Shown here: one piece after another, positions 1 to 8,776 of the stretch | How positions within the stretch are numbered: position 1 is the first letter of the stretch | Layout of the letters: each line of letters starts with the position of its first letter | Source of the DNA: Promethearchaeota archaeon | GTDB lineage: Archaea; Asgardarchaeota; Lokiarchaeia; Sigynarchaeales; SOKP01 | Direction: 5' to 3' | Assembly (NCBI GenBank): GCA_013375495.1 | Contig: JABXKC010000012.1 | Span: forward strand, 21,057-85,056 | DNA: 64,000 nt | Notes under the pieces: generated by a model | What the model saw: only the letters and a program-made list of their open reading frames with translations | Databases searched by the model: none | What the model was told of the DNA's origin: nothing | Program-made: the position numbers and the translations under genes

Positions 1-493
1 ATGTGCTTTTATTGGGGCACTAATAGTGTTAATTTGGTTTATAGGATCATCTCCTATTGGAGCTTACGGTGAAGCATTCATTGGTGACTGGAACCTGGAT
101 TGGATGGTTGGATTTATTATTCTCATTATCGGATGGGAATTGTTATTTGTGGGGATTCCAGCCGGATTATTTTTTGGTTTAGGAGGATATCTCTGGTGGC
201 GTAGATTACCAGCTGAGGAAAAACAGGAATTTAAAGACAGAGAAAAGAAAAATAAACATAGAAAACGAAATACAGGAGGAGGTGGTGGTGGTAGCCTCTT
301 TATGTTTATTGCATATTGTATTTATATTGGAATACAAGGAAATTACTATACACCATTTGGAGCTTTACCATATACCTATTGGCTTTATGCATGCTTCTTT
401 ACAGTAATGTGGATTTTGATTATATTTGGAATCCCTGCGGGAATCATTCTAATTATTGTATACTTTACATACTGGCGTAAAAAATCAGAATAA
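1..493 (+). CDS. Membrane protein, 5' end outside the window
   Basis: The frame is open to the first base of the window, so the gene probably starts upstream; the first in-window start is a GTG at 26 that falls inside a hydrophobic stretch. The visible part holds about four hydrophobic segments arranged as two similar halves, each ending in a Phe/Ile/Gly-Ile-Pro-Ala-Gly stretch followed by Tyr/Trp and a short basic tail. The halves are joined by a highly charged Lys/Arg/Glu linker and a run of six glycines (about residues 84-89 counted from the GTG). The internal repeat suggests an ancient duplication of a two-helix unit. No family recognised and no function proposed. It is convergent with the next gene. 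Confidence 0.6.
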   Translation, partial: CAFIGALIVLIWFIGSSPIGAYGEAFIGDWNLDWMVGFIILIIGWELLFVGIPAGLFFGLGGYLWWRRLPAEEKQEFKDREKKNKHRKRNTGGGGGGSLFMFIAYCIYIGIQGNYYTPFGALPYTYWLYACFFTVMWILIIFGIPAGIILIIVYFTYWRKKSE

Positions 494-504
494 ACAAATA
501 TAAC

Positions 505-515
505 TTTTTTTTTTT
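505..515 (+). terminator. T-tract terminator after the first gene
   Basis: An uninterrupted run of eleven T lies 12 bases after the stop codon at 493. Archaeal RNA polymerase terminates at U-rich tracts without needing a hairpin, so this is a good candidate for the 3' end of the upstream gene. Confidence 0.5.
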
Positions 516-545
516 ACATTAAAGAACTAGAAGTATCTTTGAAAA

Positions 546-2834
546 TCATTTTTCTGTTGGTTGAAATATTCCCTTCTCAATCAAGTTAAAAATTGTCTGA
601 TAATCTTTAGGAGTACAGGCATTTTCTGGCATTAAATAAAGCGAATAGAAATAGTTGAAATTATTTTCCTTCATAAAGGTTCGGGCTTTACCAATCATTT
701 CTTTCTCAGACATATTTAACTTGACCTTAGGATTTTCTACAATTTTTAGGCGGTAAAGAAACGATGTATTCAAATGTTTATCGATTAATATTTCCATACT
801 ATGGAAGGGCTTTAAAATTCCCGTAAACTTGTCTATCTCTGCCCCGTAGTGTTTATAGATATCGTACGCTAAGTCTTCCATAATAAATTTAAAATTTGCA
901 GAGGGATTTTCTTTCAATGTCACTATTAGTTTTAAATTAACAAATTCAGTTTGCATGACTATTGAATCCTTGTATTCTATAGTCAATGTACGAGATTCCT
1001 TTGCGGCTTCGGAAATCGTCATTCCAAAGTTGCTGATGGCTTGCATGAATCCTGAAATTAGGCTAGTATCTAGTTTTTGCCCACCAAACGATTCCGAAAA
1101 AACATCGATTCCTGATTTCGTGTCAATGACGATAATATTATTAATATTTGAGATATCTGTACACTTACTCAAGAATTTCTCAAGTTTAGTTCTTTGATGG
1201 GAGTGTATCCTTTTATATGCTATATACGATATTAATGCCAGTGTAGCCGCCCCGAGTACAATTATAAAAATTATTAAAGGAAAGGGAAAATCAGGCGGTC
1301 GTGTAGGTGGTTGGTTAAGAGAAACCTCAAATATTTGAGATTGTACACCCGCATCTGTTCCACTATCACTAAACCAGAACACATAGGCGTTATAAGTACC
1401 GTCAAGATCAGATAAACTAAGATTATACGAAAAGAGAGTTTCTGAAGGGTATGTTATTGTTTGATTCTGCACAGGATTGCCCGCGGAATTGAGTAATATA
1501 AAAGTATATGTTCCAGGCAAGAAGGATGTACCCCCAAGTAAGAATTGTATCTCTTGACCTAATATATATTCAATTCTTTGAACATTTAATTCAAACTCAA
1601 CGTTAGGAGAAAAAGCAATAATCTCCCAATCTGCTCCATCGGATATTGAATCGTTTAGAATAATAATTTTGTGACCTGTAGTATCTACAATGAATCCTGA
1701 AGTAATATTAACATCGTCTCTCAATACGCTTATATTCTCCCAGTTACTGGGATAATTAAATAACACGCTATAATTAGTGGGTTGTCTCACGATTGTCGGA
1801 GTTACGCTCCACTTATTTGTTGTGCCTTCTTGGACTACAACGGAACCTGGAGAATCAAGATAATTAGAAAGAGTTACGGAATAACTAACGTTAAAAAGTA
1901 AACTTTCTGAAGCTTTGTTGTTTACGACAATTTGGTAATTGTCACTATTAGGTAAGAAGTTGACTACAGTTTTTTCTAAATATCCCTTTCCTTCGCTTGT
2001 ACTATTAGATATCGCATACAACTGATTATTAATATTGACAGTCATATTAATTTCTTCTGGATAAACCGGAGTTTCTCCTTTCTGAATCAATTTATGTAGA
2101 TATGTATAATTCTGTATTCCTGTGCTCCATTGATCGTTTTCATCGTAATACGACGCGTATAAACTCGGATCACTAGAATTGATGTTATTATAATACCAAT
2201 AATATCTTAAATCATTAACATCATCAATATTAGAACCATTTAGTACTATAAAGTAATTTCCCTCAGACAATAAAGTTGAATTGGGAAAAGTTTGTCTGTG
2301 CCATCCTTCAGTATCGGACATATTAATTTCCACTGTTGAGTAAACAGTATTGTTTGGTTTATTATTTAACGCATCATACCCCCTTATTTGAACACTACTA
2401 TTCGTTGGGTTAGTTTTGTATTTATATCCATATAGATCAACACCGTAAATAGTAGTAGGTTCAGTTAATTTGAGTTGTATCCCCAAACCTCTATCGTAAT
2501 CGTTGTTTTGTTGATAATAAATTTCATCACGAATACCAGTGTAATTTTGTTCCTCAATAATTATTAATTCTTTCCCAAATTTTATATCAGTAAAATTTAG
2601 CTCTACATCTTGAATAGACCACGAAGATGATGGTAATGTGATATTAATAGAATTTACGTTTTGATCAGTTTCATTAAATTTGGAATATTCGTTCAAATCG
2701 AAAGTATTATTAAAGGTTAATGATGGTCCAACTCCATTCGCGTGAATAAAATCTATTTTTGAAAATAGGATTAAGAACATAAGTAGGGCAATCGATACCA
2801 ACCCAATTCGATTTGACATTCTTGTCTTTTTCAT
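546..2834 (-). CDS. Large surface protein with one TM and a longin/roadblock-like cytosolic tail (paralogue 1)
   Basis: 762 residues. A basic start and hydrophobic segment (about residues 8-31) form a signal peptide or N-terminal anchor. A large extracellular part follows, very rich in Asn-X-Ser/Thr sequons, as expected for an S-layer-exposed glycoprotein. A second TM (about 519-542) follows a Pro-rich stretch and leads to a basic stop-transfer and a cytosolic domain of about 215 residues. That domain contains a pattern of the type I-V-I-D-x-K-S-G followed by a Leu/Ile-S-G-F-M-x-A-I helix, which resembles longin/roadblock sensor folds common in Asgard genomes (inference, no search run). The protein at 10617-12860 shares the same layout and many positions. 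It is divergent from the MBL gene, and a TATA-like element lies in the 95-base gap. Possible role: a surface receptor or scaffold linked to the cytosolic GTPase machinery. Confidence 0.75.
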   Translation of the reverse strand: MKKTRMSNRIGLVSIALLMFLILFSKIDFIHANGVGPSLTFNNTFDLNEYSKFNETDQNVNSINITLPSSSWSIQDVELNFTDIKFGKELIIIEEQNYTGIRDEIYYQQNNDYDRGLGIQLKLTEPTTIYGVDLYGYKYKTNPTNSSVQIRGYDALNNKPNNTVYSTVEINMSDTEGWHRQTFPNSTLLSEGNYFIVLNGSNIDDVNDLRYYWYYNNINSSDPSLYASYYDENDQWSTGIQNYTYLHKLIQKGETPVYPEEINMTVNINNQLYAISNSTSEGKGYLEKTVVNFLPNSDNYQIVVNNKASESLLFNVSYSVTLSNYLDSPGSVVVQEGTTNKWSVTPTIVRQPTNYSVLFNYPSNWENISVLRDDVNITSGFIVDTTGHKIIILNDSISDGADWEIIAFSPNVEFELNVQRIEYILGQEIQFLLGGTSFLPGTYTFILLNSAGNPVQNQTITYPSETLFSYNLSLSDLDGTYNAYVFWFSDSGTDAGVQSQIFEVSLNQPPTRPPDFPFPLIIFIIVLGAATLALISYIAYKRIHSHQRTKLEKFLSKCTDISNINNIIVIDTKSGIDVFSESFGGQKLDTSLISGFMQAISNFGMTISEAAKESRTLTIEYKDSIVMQTEFVNLKLIVTLKENPSANFKFIMEDLAYDIYKHYGAEIDKFTGILKPFHSMEILIDKHLNTSFLYRLKIVENPKVKLNMSEKEMIGKARTFMKENNFNYFYSLYLMPENACTPKDYQTIFNLIEKGIFQPTEK

Positions 2835-2929
2835 AAGATTATTAATATTATATAAATCTTGATAAATAAGTTTTGGTTATGATCTATAATACGGATATCA
2901 TAAATATTGGTAGGGAAAAGAGATTAATT

Positions 2930-4219
2930 ATGGTAAGAAAAGTATCCGATGGAATGAGTAAGTTTTTTGGGTGGTTCCCAGCAGCCACTTTTGAAAATAA
3001 CACGTGTATATTTGCCTCTAACTTCGCAAATACTTGCGCTTTTGATACAAAGGACGGTTTAGTGATCTTCGATGTTCCAATACGGCAATTTGGCCAAAAA
3101 ACTTTCGATGAAATTAGGAAAATTACTACTAAACCCGTTAAATACATAATTTTTTCACACGGGCATTTTGATCACGCTTTTGGCTATAAACCTTTTTTAG
3201 AAGAAATAAGAAAAAAAGGTTGGGACATGCCTGAAGTAATCGCTCATGAAAATTGCGTTAGGAGATTTGAGAAGTACGAGATTCTCGACAAATATCACGA
3301 TTGGATAAATAAGCAGCAATTTTCCTCGGTGTTTAAAGGAGAAGAGGATTCCGTCGTTTCTGCACACGAGATACTGGATCCTACAATTCTTCTTAAAGAT
3401 AATCAATCCTTTTATTCATTTAAATTAGGTGGAGTGAATTTCGAAATTTTCCATGATAGAGGTGAAACTGACGATTCAATATGGTTATGGGTCCCTGAAA
3501 AAAAGACTATTTGTGCTGGGGATTTAATGATTTCCTCCTTCCCAAATGTTGGGAACCCATTCAAGGTTCAAAGATATCCGAAAGATTGGGCTTTAGCAAT
3601 GGAAAGAATGAGAGACAAGGAAGCAGAATACCTAGTACCTGGTCATGGAAGACTTATTGAAGGCAGTGAAAATGTGAGAGACGTATTATCAATAACAGCG
3701 GAAGTTCTGCATTTTGTTCACGAGGAAGTGGTGAAAAGATTAAACGAAGGAAAGTGGTTTGAACAGATTTACCACGAGATGCTAGATATTTACCCTGAAA
3801 AATTCAAGAAGCATAAGATTTTACGGGATACATATGGAAGTTATCGTTTTGCTATACATGCAGTTTATAGGCTTTACCATGGGTGGTACGATAGTGGAAA
3901 TCCTACGGATCTTTTTCCATCCAAAACGGTGGATATTGCTCGAGAACTTTTAAAGTTGAATAGTGAAACTAAATACCTAGAGCATGCAAATTCGCTTTTT
4001 TCGGAAGGCAAATTACAGCTGGTATTACATATTCTTGATATTATAATAATAGGAACGGATGAACGAAATGTAGAGGTCCTAAATGAAGCCTTAAAGTTAA
4101 AACTAATCATTTTGAAAATTAAAATAAAAGCAGAGCCAGCTTTCATTGCAAATAACATCTTGGACAATGGAGCTCATCAGATAAAAGCAAGGCTAAAGCG
4201 GTTACAGAATTCTATATAA
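2930..4219 (+). CDS. Alkylsulfatase-like metallo-beta-lactamase-fold hydrolase
   Basis: The N-terminal MBL domain has the H-G-H-F-D-H metal motif (about residues 77-82), a later Gly-Asp in an A-G-D-L-M context and the terminal P-G-H-G histidine. The C-terminal half has the G-W-Y-D-x-G-N-P-x-x-L pattern typical of the alkylsulfatase dimerisation domain, so this belongs to the SdsA/BDS1-like branch rather than to glyoxalases. At 430 residues it lacks the C-terminal SCP2-like domain of the roughly 650-residue sulfatases. The ATG at 2930 is preferred because family similarity begins just after it and a G-rich stretch precedes it; a TTG at 2873 and an ATG at 2879 are in frame. Likely reaction: Zn-dependent hydrolysis of an alkyl sulfate or related ester. 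Its neighbours (sulfite/sulfonate exporter, Cys-type sulfatase) agree. Confidence 0.8.
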   Translation: MVRKVSDGMSKFFGWFPAATFENNTCIFASNFANTCAFDTKDGLVIFDVPIRQFGQKTFDEIRKITTKPVKYIIFSHGHFDHAFGYKPFLEEIRKKGWDMPEVIAHENCVRRFEKYEILDKYHDWINKQQFSSVFKGEEDSVVSAHEILDPTILLKDNQSFYSFKLGGVNFEIFHDRGETDDSIWLWVPEKKTICAGDLMISSFPNVGNPFKVQRYPKDWALAMERMRDKEAEYLVPGHGRLIEGSENVRDVLSITAEVLHFVHEEVVKRLNEGKWFEQIYHEMLDIYPEKFKKHKILRDTYGSYRFAIHAVYRLYHGWYDSGNPTDLFPSKTVDIARELLKLNSETKYLEHANSLFSEGKLQLVLHILDIIIIGTDERNVEVLNEALKLKLIILKIKIKAEPAFIANNILDNGAHQIKARLKRLQNSI

Positions 4220-4241
4220 AGGCAATTTTCTGATTCATAAT

Positions 4242-5165
4242 TTATGTTATAAAATAAAATGTTAATGAAAGACTGCCCAAGACGAAAATCACAAGTCCAA
4301 CAATACGACCCATTGTTTTAGCAGGTAATTTTTGTATGTAAATAGATGCAATTATTCCAGTTGTTATCGAACCGATTGCAAGATAAAATGTAATTTCGAT
4401 ATTGAAATAGAATTCTCCTTTAATCGTAAAGCCAAATAGTTGATAGAACATGAAAGTACAAAAGCTAATAATCATGCTTAAAATTAGAGCTGTTCCAACT
4501 CCTTTTTTGAGAGGATATCCGTAAATTATTACTAGTGCTAACACAAAAACTAGACCAGAACTTGCTCCAAATAATCCTGAATTGACACCAACAAAAAGAC
4601 CGAATCCAATCGCTAAAATGTAGTATAACCGTGAGCCCCGCGATATGAATCCTTGAATAGAATCTGCTTCCGAAACTAACAGCTCTTCGAATTTTTTATC
4701 TAACTCAACAAATTTCTCCTCACTTGTTGTTTTCTTCACAGTTTTGCGTGCAATATTTTGTGCCATTTTTTTTACCGATTCGTATGTGGGAAACCCCCTT
4801 TTAAGAAAGACAAGACCTAAGCACATGATGAATATTGGAACAAACCACCCATAAATAGAACCTAGTGGGGTTATCATTAAAATATATACGCCAAAAAAAG
4901 TAGATACTACGCCAATGATGATGATTATGAAGATATCTAACCTTATTTTGAATTGTTTTTTCCTAAGATAACCTATTGATACTGTGGCAGATGTAATCAA
5001 GTCGTTTAGTAAATTTACGGCAATAGCTAAAAACACATCTCCCGTGAATAAAAGTACAATAGGGAGCACAATTCCCAGCCCCGTTTGACCAATAAAGCTT
5101 ATACTTATTCCAACGAGCGCACCGATTGAAATTAAGATAACAATCTGATAGATTTCCAATCCCAT
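4242..5165 (-). CDS. TauE/SafE-family (DUF81) anion exporter
   Basis: 307 residues, with two sets of hydrophobic helices and a hydrophilic middle segment (about 125-175). Each half contains a Gly/Phe-rich N-terminal helix with the G-x-x-x-G-x-x-x-S-F-I-G-Q-x-G-x-G or G-V-N-S-G-L-F-G-A-S-S-G pattern characteristic of TauE/SafE permeases. The family exports sulfite, sulfoacetate or other organosulfur anions. It lies between an alkylsulfatase-like hydrolase (convergent, 22 bases away) and a sulfatase (same strand, upstream), so export of sulfur oxyanions released from sulfate esters is a reasonable inference. Substrate cannot be read from the sequence. The middle hydrophilic loop is longer than in minimal family members. 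Confidence 0.8.
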   Translation of the reverse strand: MGLEIYQIVILISIGALVGISISFIGQTGLGIVLPIVLLFTGDVFLAIAVNLLNDLITSATVSIGYLRKKQFKIRLDIFIIIIIGVVSTFFGVYILMITPLGSIYGWFVPIFIMCLGLVFLKRGFPTYESVKKMAQNIARKTVKKTTSEEKFVELDKKFEELLVSEADSIQGFISRGSRLYYILAIGFGLFVGVNSGLFGASSGLVFVLALVIIYGYPLKKGVGTALILSMIISFCTFMFYQLFGFTIKGEFYFNIEITFYLAIGSITTGIIASIYIQKLPAKTMGRIVGLVIFVLGSLSLTFYFIT

Positions 5166-5224
5166 AATATGTTCACGCTATTAGTCTTTGCTAATAATTA
5201 TTATTTAATTTGGTCTTATTTAAA

Positions 5225-6748
5225 TTAGGTAGCGGCAATTCTTTTTGGAAGTTTCGTTTGAGCTTTCAAATTTTCCTGTAAAAGTTTATTTACTAGATTG
5301 AATCTTATATCTCGGAAATTAATGTCATTCCATAAATTATTTAATTCTTGGGGATCATTTTTACGATCGTAGATATCGCCAAAGTTATCTACTCCTTCGT
5401 ATATTGTTAATTTAAAATCTTCAGTAATCAAATGCCTTAATCGGGAATCTAGAGGCCCAACCTCTTCATCGTTTTCGATTAAAACACAGTCTCTAATCTT
5501 TTTATAAGGATCTTCTAAAAGTTGGGAGATGTCATATCCTTGCATACCTGGAGGGTGATGGCGTTCCTTTATATTTAATAAGTTTAGAATTGTCTTTGGA
5601 AGATCGATGGTGCTTACCAATGCATTCGATACGCTAGGACTAGTTAATCCTGGCACCTTCCAAATTAGGGGAATATTTAAAACTCCGTTAAAGGGGCAAG
5701 GTCCTTTAAAAAGAAGTCCATGATCGCCCATTAGGTCTCCATGATCACTTGTAAAAATAATCATTGTGTTTTCTGAATAACCTAGTTTTTCTAAAGATGC
5801 TAAAATTTCACCGATACTATAATCAACGTAACTAATTGCGGCGTATGTTAAAGCCGTGAGTTTTCGGACTTCTTCCTCTGTTGATTCTCTTATAAAAGCT
5901 CTTTTAAATGGAGGATTCTTTAAATGATTCCCTAAATATTGGTGATTATATAAATTCTTTATATCTTGAAAACTTGAAGGGAGTTCTATATCTTCTGGTT
6001 TATACATATTTTGAAATCTTTTTGGTGGGTAAAGAGGATAATGAGGATCTGGAAAAGAACAGTGTAAATAAAACGGTTTTTCACTATATTTTCCTTGTCT
6101 ATATCTCTCAAGGAAAGATATCGTTCGTTCCTTCACATAAGTAGTATTATAGAGATCACCTGGAATCTCGTCACAAAACAAGCTAAAAAGTTTATCGTAG
6201 TTTTGAACTCTTTTTTTCATTTCCTCAGCGATCTTAGGTGCTCTCTCTTCCAACCATTCTGTATAATGCCCAGCACACACCGTACCGTTTCCAGAAACTA
6301 GTTCCACTTCGTTATAGCCGTAATAAGGGAGAGGGAAATTCTTACCTACAGGATCGTTTTTTCCCTTGTCAACAGCCCAACTAATTAAACTCTCAGAGGA
6401 TTTAGTTCTATGTTTAAATGGACCTAACCAAAACTGATGGTGTACTTTCCCAACTGCAGCAGTATACCACCCTCTTTCTCGCAGGACTTTTGTAATTGTA
6501 GGAAGGTTTTCGTTTAAATTTATGCCATTACTTCTTACTCCATGTGCGTTTGGATATAAACCTGTAAGTAAGGTTGCTCTATTCGGCATGCAAATAGGAT
6601 TAGTGCAATAATAGTTAGAAAAACGCACGCTCTCTTTTGCTAGACTATCAATGTTAGGTGTTTTTACATGAGGATTTCCTGCACACCCTAAATGATCCGC
6701 CCGCTGAGCGTCTGTAATAATAAATAATACATTCATTTTATCTTTCAT
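5225..6748 (-). CDS. Cys-type sulfatase (arylsulfatase/alkaline phosphatase superfamily)
   Basis: 507 residues, full length. The start N-V-L-F-I-I-T-D-x-Q-R-x-D carries the first metal-binding aspartates. The C53-M-P55-N-R57-A-T-L-L-T-G segment is the sulfatase signature in which Cys is converted to formylglycine. T-S-D-H-G-D-L-M-G-D-H at about 333-343 supplies further metal ligands. No signal peptide is visible, so the enzyme is cytosolic. Activity requires a formylglycine-generating system, either FGE or the radical-SAM anaerobic maturase; neither is in this window. The internal ATG at residue 5 is an equally good start. It may be co-transcribed with the TauE/SafE gene 59 bases downstream. 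Choline-, sugar- or aryl-sulfate specificity cannot be decided. Confidence 0.88.
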   Translation of the reverse strand: MKDKMNVLFIITDAQRADHLGCAGNPHVKTPNIDSLAKESVRFSNYYCTNPICMPNRATLLTGLYPNAHGVRSNGINLNENLPTITKVLRERGWYTAAVGKVHHQFWLGPFKHRTKSSESLISWAVDKGKNDPVGKNFPLPYYGYNEVELVSGNGTVCAGHYTEWLEERAPKIAEEMKKRVQNYDKLFSLFCDEIPGDLYNTTYVKERTISFLERYRQGKYSEKPFYLHCSFPDPHYPLYPPKRFQNMYKPEDIELPSSFQDIKNLYNHQYLGNHLKNPPFKRAFIRESTEEEVRKLTALTYAAISYVDYSIGEILASLEKLGYSENTMIIFTSDHGDLMGDHGLLFKGPCPFNGVLNIPLIWKVPGLTSPSVSNALVSTIDLPKTILNLLNIKERHHPPGMQGYDISQLLEDPYKKIRDCVLIENDEEVGPLDSRLRHLITEDFKLTIYEGVDNFGDIYDRKNDPQELNNLWNDINFRDIRFNLVNKLLQENLKAQTKLPKRIAAT

Positions 6749-6875
6749 AATTATTAAAAAGAATTATTCCTTATTTAACGGTTAAAATTATCGTCTAATA
6801 TCTGATTTCATTATTGATGTTAGAAAATATAAAGTTTCATGTTAAATCAATACTACTACTTAAATCTTATAGAAA

Positions 6876-6885
6876 ATTTTATAAG
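6876..6885 (+). promoter_or_regulatory. Candidate TATA box of the leucine leader transcript
   Basis: The A+T-rich element ATTTTATAAG lies about 50-60 bases before the leader ORF start. Archaeal initiation about 25 bases downstream would place the RNA start near 6905 and put the whole leader ORF in the transcript. Confidence 0.4.
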
Positions 6886-6935
6886 TGTCCTTTTATTTCC
6901 ATTTTAATAGATAATTGAAAAGGGATTCATAAGTA

Positions 6936-7037
6936 ATGCTGTTTCAAAAAACAACTAAAACTGAATCTAGGAATTCATTTCTGAAATTTAATCCCTTTTT
7001 ATTGTTATTATTAAATCTTCTCTTATTATTACTGTAA
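6936..7037 (+). CDS. leuL-like: Leucine-rich leader peptide upstream of leuA (candidate attenuator leader)
   Basis: 33 codons, ATG to TAA, too short for ordinary gene calling. A purine-rich AAGGGAT (about 10 bases before the ATG) can serve as ribosome-binding site. The peptide ends F-L-L-L-L-L-N-L-L-L-L-L-L: 11 of its last 12 residues are Leu. These 11 use five different Leu codons (seven TTA, one each TTG, CTT, CTC, CTG), which argues that the amino acid is being selected and that this is not simply a TTA repeat. The stop is followed within 3 bases by the first arm of overlapping hairpins, then a U-rich tract and leuA. This is the arrangement of bacterial leuL leaders, where scarcity of charged tRNA-Leu stalls the ribosome. 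Function is inferred; the reading frame and codon content are seen directly. Confidence 0.75.
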   Translation: MLFQKTTKTESRNSFLKFNPFLLLLLNLLLLLL

Positions 7038-7039
7038 TT

Positions 7040-7089
7040 ACCCCTCTCTTCCGTTTTATGGAAAGGGAATTCTTTTTCTTTAGAGGGGT
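7040..7089 (+). promoter_or_regulatory. Competing RNA hairpins and U-rich tract between leader peptide and leuA
   Basis: ACCCCTCT (7040-7047) pairs perfectly over 8 bp with AGAGGGGT (7082-7089). The first arm also overlaps a second hairpin: the CCCT (7042-7045) and TTCC (7049-7052) segments pair with AGGG (7064-7067) and GGAA (7060-7063) around a 7-base loop. A pyrimidine tract (7070-7081, mostly T) follows that inner hairpin as in a terminator. The segment AAAGGGA (7062-7068) can also pair with TCCCTTT inside the leader ORF (6992-6998). The alternatives are at least partly exclusive. Which form lets transcription through cannot be told from sequence. A TATA-like GTATATAA at 7093-7100 just downstream might be an internal promoter for leuA. 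Confidence 0.6.
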
Positions 7090-7125
7090 TGTGTATATAA
7101 ATTAATTAAAGATAGGTAAGGAAAA

Positions 7126-8745
7126 ATGGAAAAAAACAACAATGTAAGTGTTTCGCAAATAATGGAGGAAATAAGAGATACGCTAATTCTTCCAGATAAA
7201 GCATATTTTTTCGATACGACGCTCCGCGACGGTGAACAAACCCCGGGCATAAGTTTTACTCACAAAGAGAAATTGTCAATCGCGCAAGCACTAAATGAGA
7301 TGAAAATGGATGTAATTGAAGCAGGATTTCCAGTTACTTCTATAGGAGACTTTGAAGCATGTAGAGATATAGCTAAATTGGGTTTAAATTCTGAAGTAAT
7401 GGGATTAGCAAGAATGGCGAAACTTGATATTGATAGAGTTATCGAAGCGGACATGGATAGCATTCACCTTTTTATTGCAACCTCGGATATCCATCTTAAG
7501 TCAAAACTTCAGATGAGCCGAGAGGAAGTAATAGAACAAATTCAGAAATATATTTCTTATGCAAAAGAGCATTACTCTACGATTTTATTTTCAGCCGAAG
7601 ATGCAACTCGATCCGATCTAAGTTTCTTGATTAGAGCGAATCTTACCGCAATTGAAAGTGGAGCAACAAGAATAAACATTCCTGACACTGTAGGCACAAT
7701 TTCACCAAAAGCGTATGGGTATATGGTAAAAAATGTATACAAAGCGATTCCAAAAAAAATTAGAATAGCAGTACACTGCCATAACGATTTTGGCTTAGCT
7801 GTTGCAAACACCATCGCGGGATTCGAAAATGGCGCCTCTGAAGCACAAACAACTATAATGGGATTAGGCGAACGAGCAGGTAACGCCTCTTTCGAGGAAA
7901 CAGCAATGTCACTCTATGCACTATACCAACTACCAATGAATATCATAACCAAAAAGATTTTTCCTACTGCTAAACTTATTGAGAGTTATTGTGGTGGAAA
8001 GGTTAAAATAGGACGACTTCAACCGCTAATCGGGCAAAATGCATTTACTCACGAAGCGGGCATCCATGCTCACGCGATGATAAAAAATGCGCGAACTTAC
8101 GAGCCAATTACTCCACAGTTAATTGGAATAAGCAGATCAGACGATGTTATGGATATTATTAAGCAATCCATTAAATTTGGGAAACACAGCGGAGGTCACG
8201 CACTAAAAGCAAAATTAGGAGACTTAGGGATTAATACCGACGAACAACAATTCGGCAAAATTATGACCCATATTAAAGAATTTGGCGACAAAGGACACGA
8301 AGTTTCGGAAGAAGATTTTTTAGCAATCGTTAAGGATGTAATGGGAGAAATTCCCGAAGAAGAACAATTCGTAATACTTGAAGAACTTACCGTTCTTACG
8401 GGTTCTATAACACCTACTTCAACTGTGCGCTTGAAAATAAGAAACGGCGATTTTATAGAAAAAGTTGCTTCCTCGGTAGGAGTAGGTCCTGTCGATGCTT
8501 CAGTAAATGCCATAGTTAAATGTTTTAAACCTATGAGCAATATTAAGCTATTAAATTTCCAAATTGACGCCATCACGGGAGGAACTGAATCATTAGGACA
8601 TGTAACAATTGAAATCTTAGATATCGAAAGTAAAATAATTGTTAAAACTAGCGCCACTCACGAAGATATAGTAATGTGCTCCGTTTTAGCTCTTATAAAA
8701 GGCTTAAACTTAATAGTCAAGAAAAAAAGTTCCGAAATGGAGTAA
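7126..8745 (+). CDS. leuA: 2-isopropylmalate synthase
   Basis: 539 residues. The catalytic TIM-barrel begins with F-D-T-T-L-R-D-G-E-Q-T-P-G (about 29-41), where the Arg, Asp and Glu bind metal and substrate. H-C-H-N-D-F-G-L-A with the metal-binding His pair follows at about 218-226, and G-I-H-A-H closes the barrel. The last 130 residues form the C-terminal LeuA regulatory domain, so allosteric feedback inhibition is likely. The enzyme condenses acetyl-CoA with 2-oxoisovalerate. Citramalate and homocitrate synthases are close relatives, but the leuCD partners and the Leu-codon leader favour leucine synthesis. The ATG is preceded by AGGTAAGG five bases upstream. Confidence 0.9.
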   Translation: MEKNNNVSVSQIMEEIRDTLILPDKAYFFDTTLRDGEQTPGISFTHKEKLSIAQALNEMKMDVIEAGFPVTSIGDFEACRDIAKLGLNSEVMGLARMAKLDIDRVIEADMDSIHLFIATSDIHLKSKLQMSREEVIEQIQKYISYAKEHYSTILFSAEDATRSDLSFLIRANLTAIESGATRINIPDTVGTISPKAYGYMVKNVYKAIPKKIRIAVHCHNDFGLAVANTIAGFENGASEAQTTIMGLGERAGNASFEETAMSLYALYQLPMNIITKKIFPTAKLIESYCGGKVKIGRLQPLIGQNAFTHEAGIHAHAMIKNARTYEPITPQLIGISRSDDVMDIIKQSIKFGKHSGGHALKAKLGDLGINTDEQQFGKIMTHIKEFGDKGHEVSEEDFLAIVKDVMGEIPEEEQFVILEELTVLTGSITPTSTVRLKIRNGDFIEKVASSVGVGPVDASVNAIVKCFKPMSNIKLLNFQIDAITGGTESLGHVTIEILDIESKIIVKTSATHEDIVMCSVLALIKGLNLIVKKKSSEME

Positions 8746-8776
8746 AAGTATTCAAAGAAGTTAAATGATCTAAATT

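Noticed and set aside
6999..7034. Leu run explained as a simple TTA microsatellite
   Set aside because: Five different Leu codons and an interrupting AAT are present, the frame has start and stop, and it sits directly before leuA; a plain repeat would not give this.
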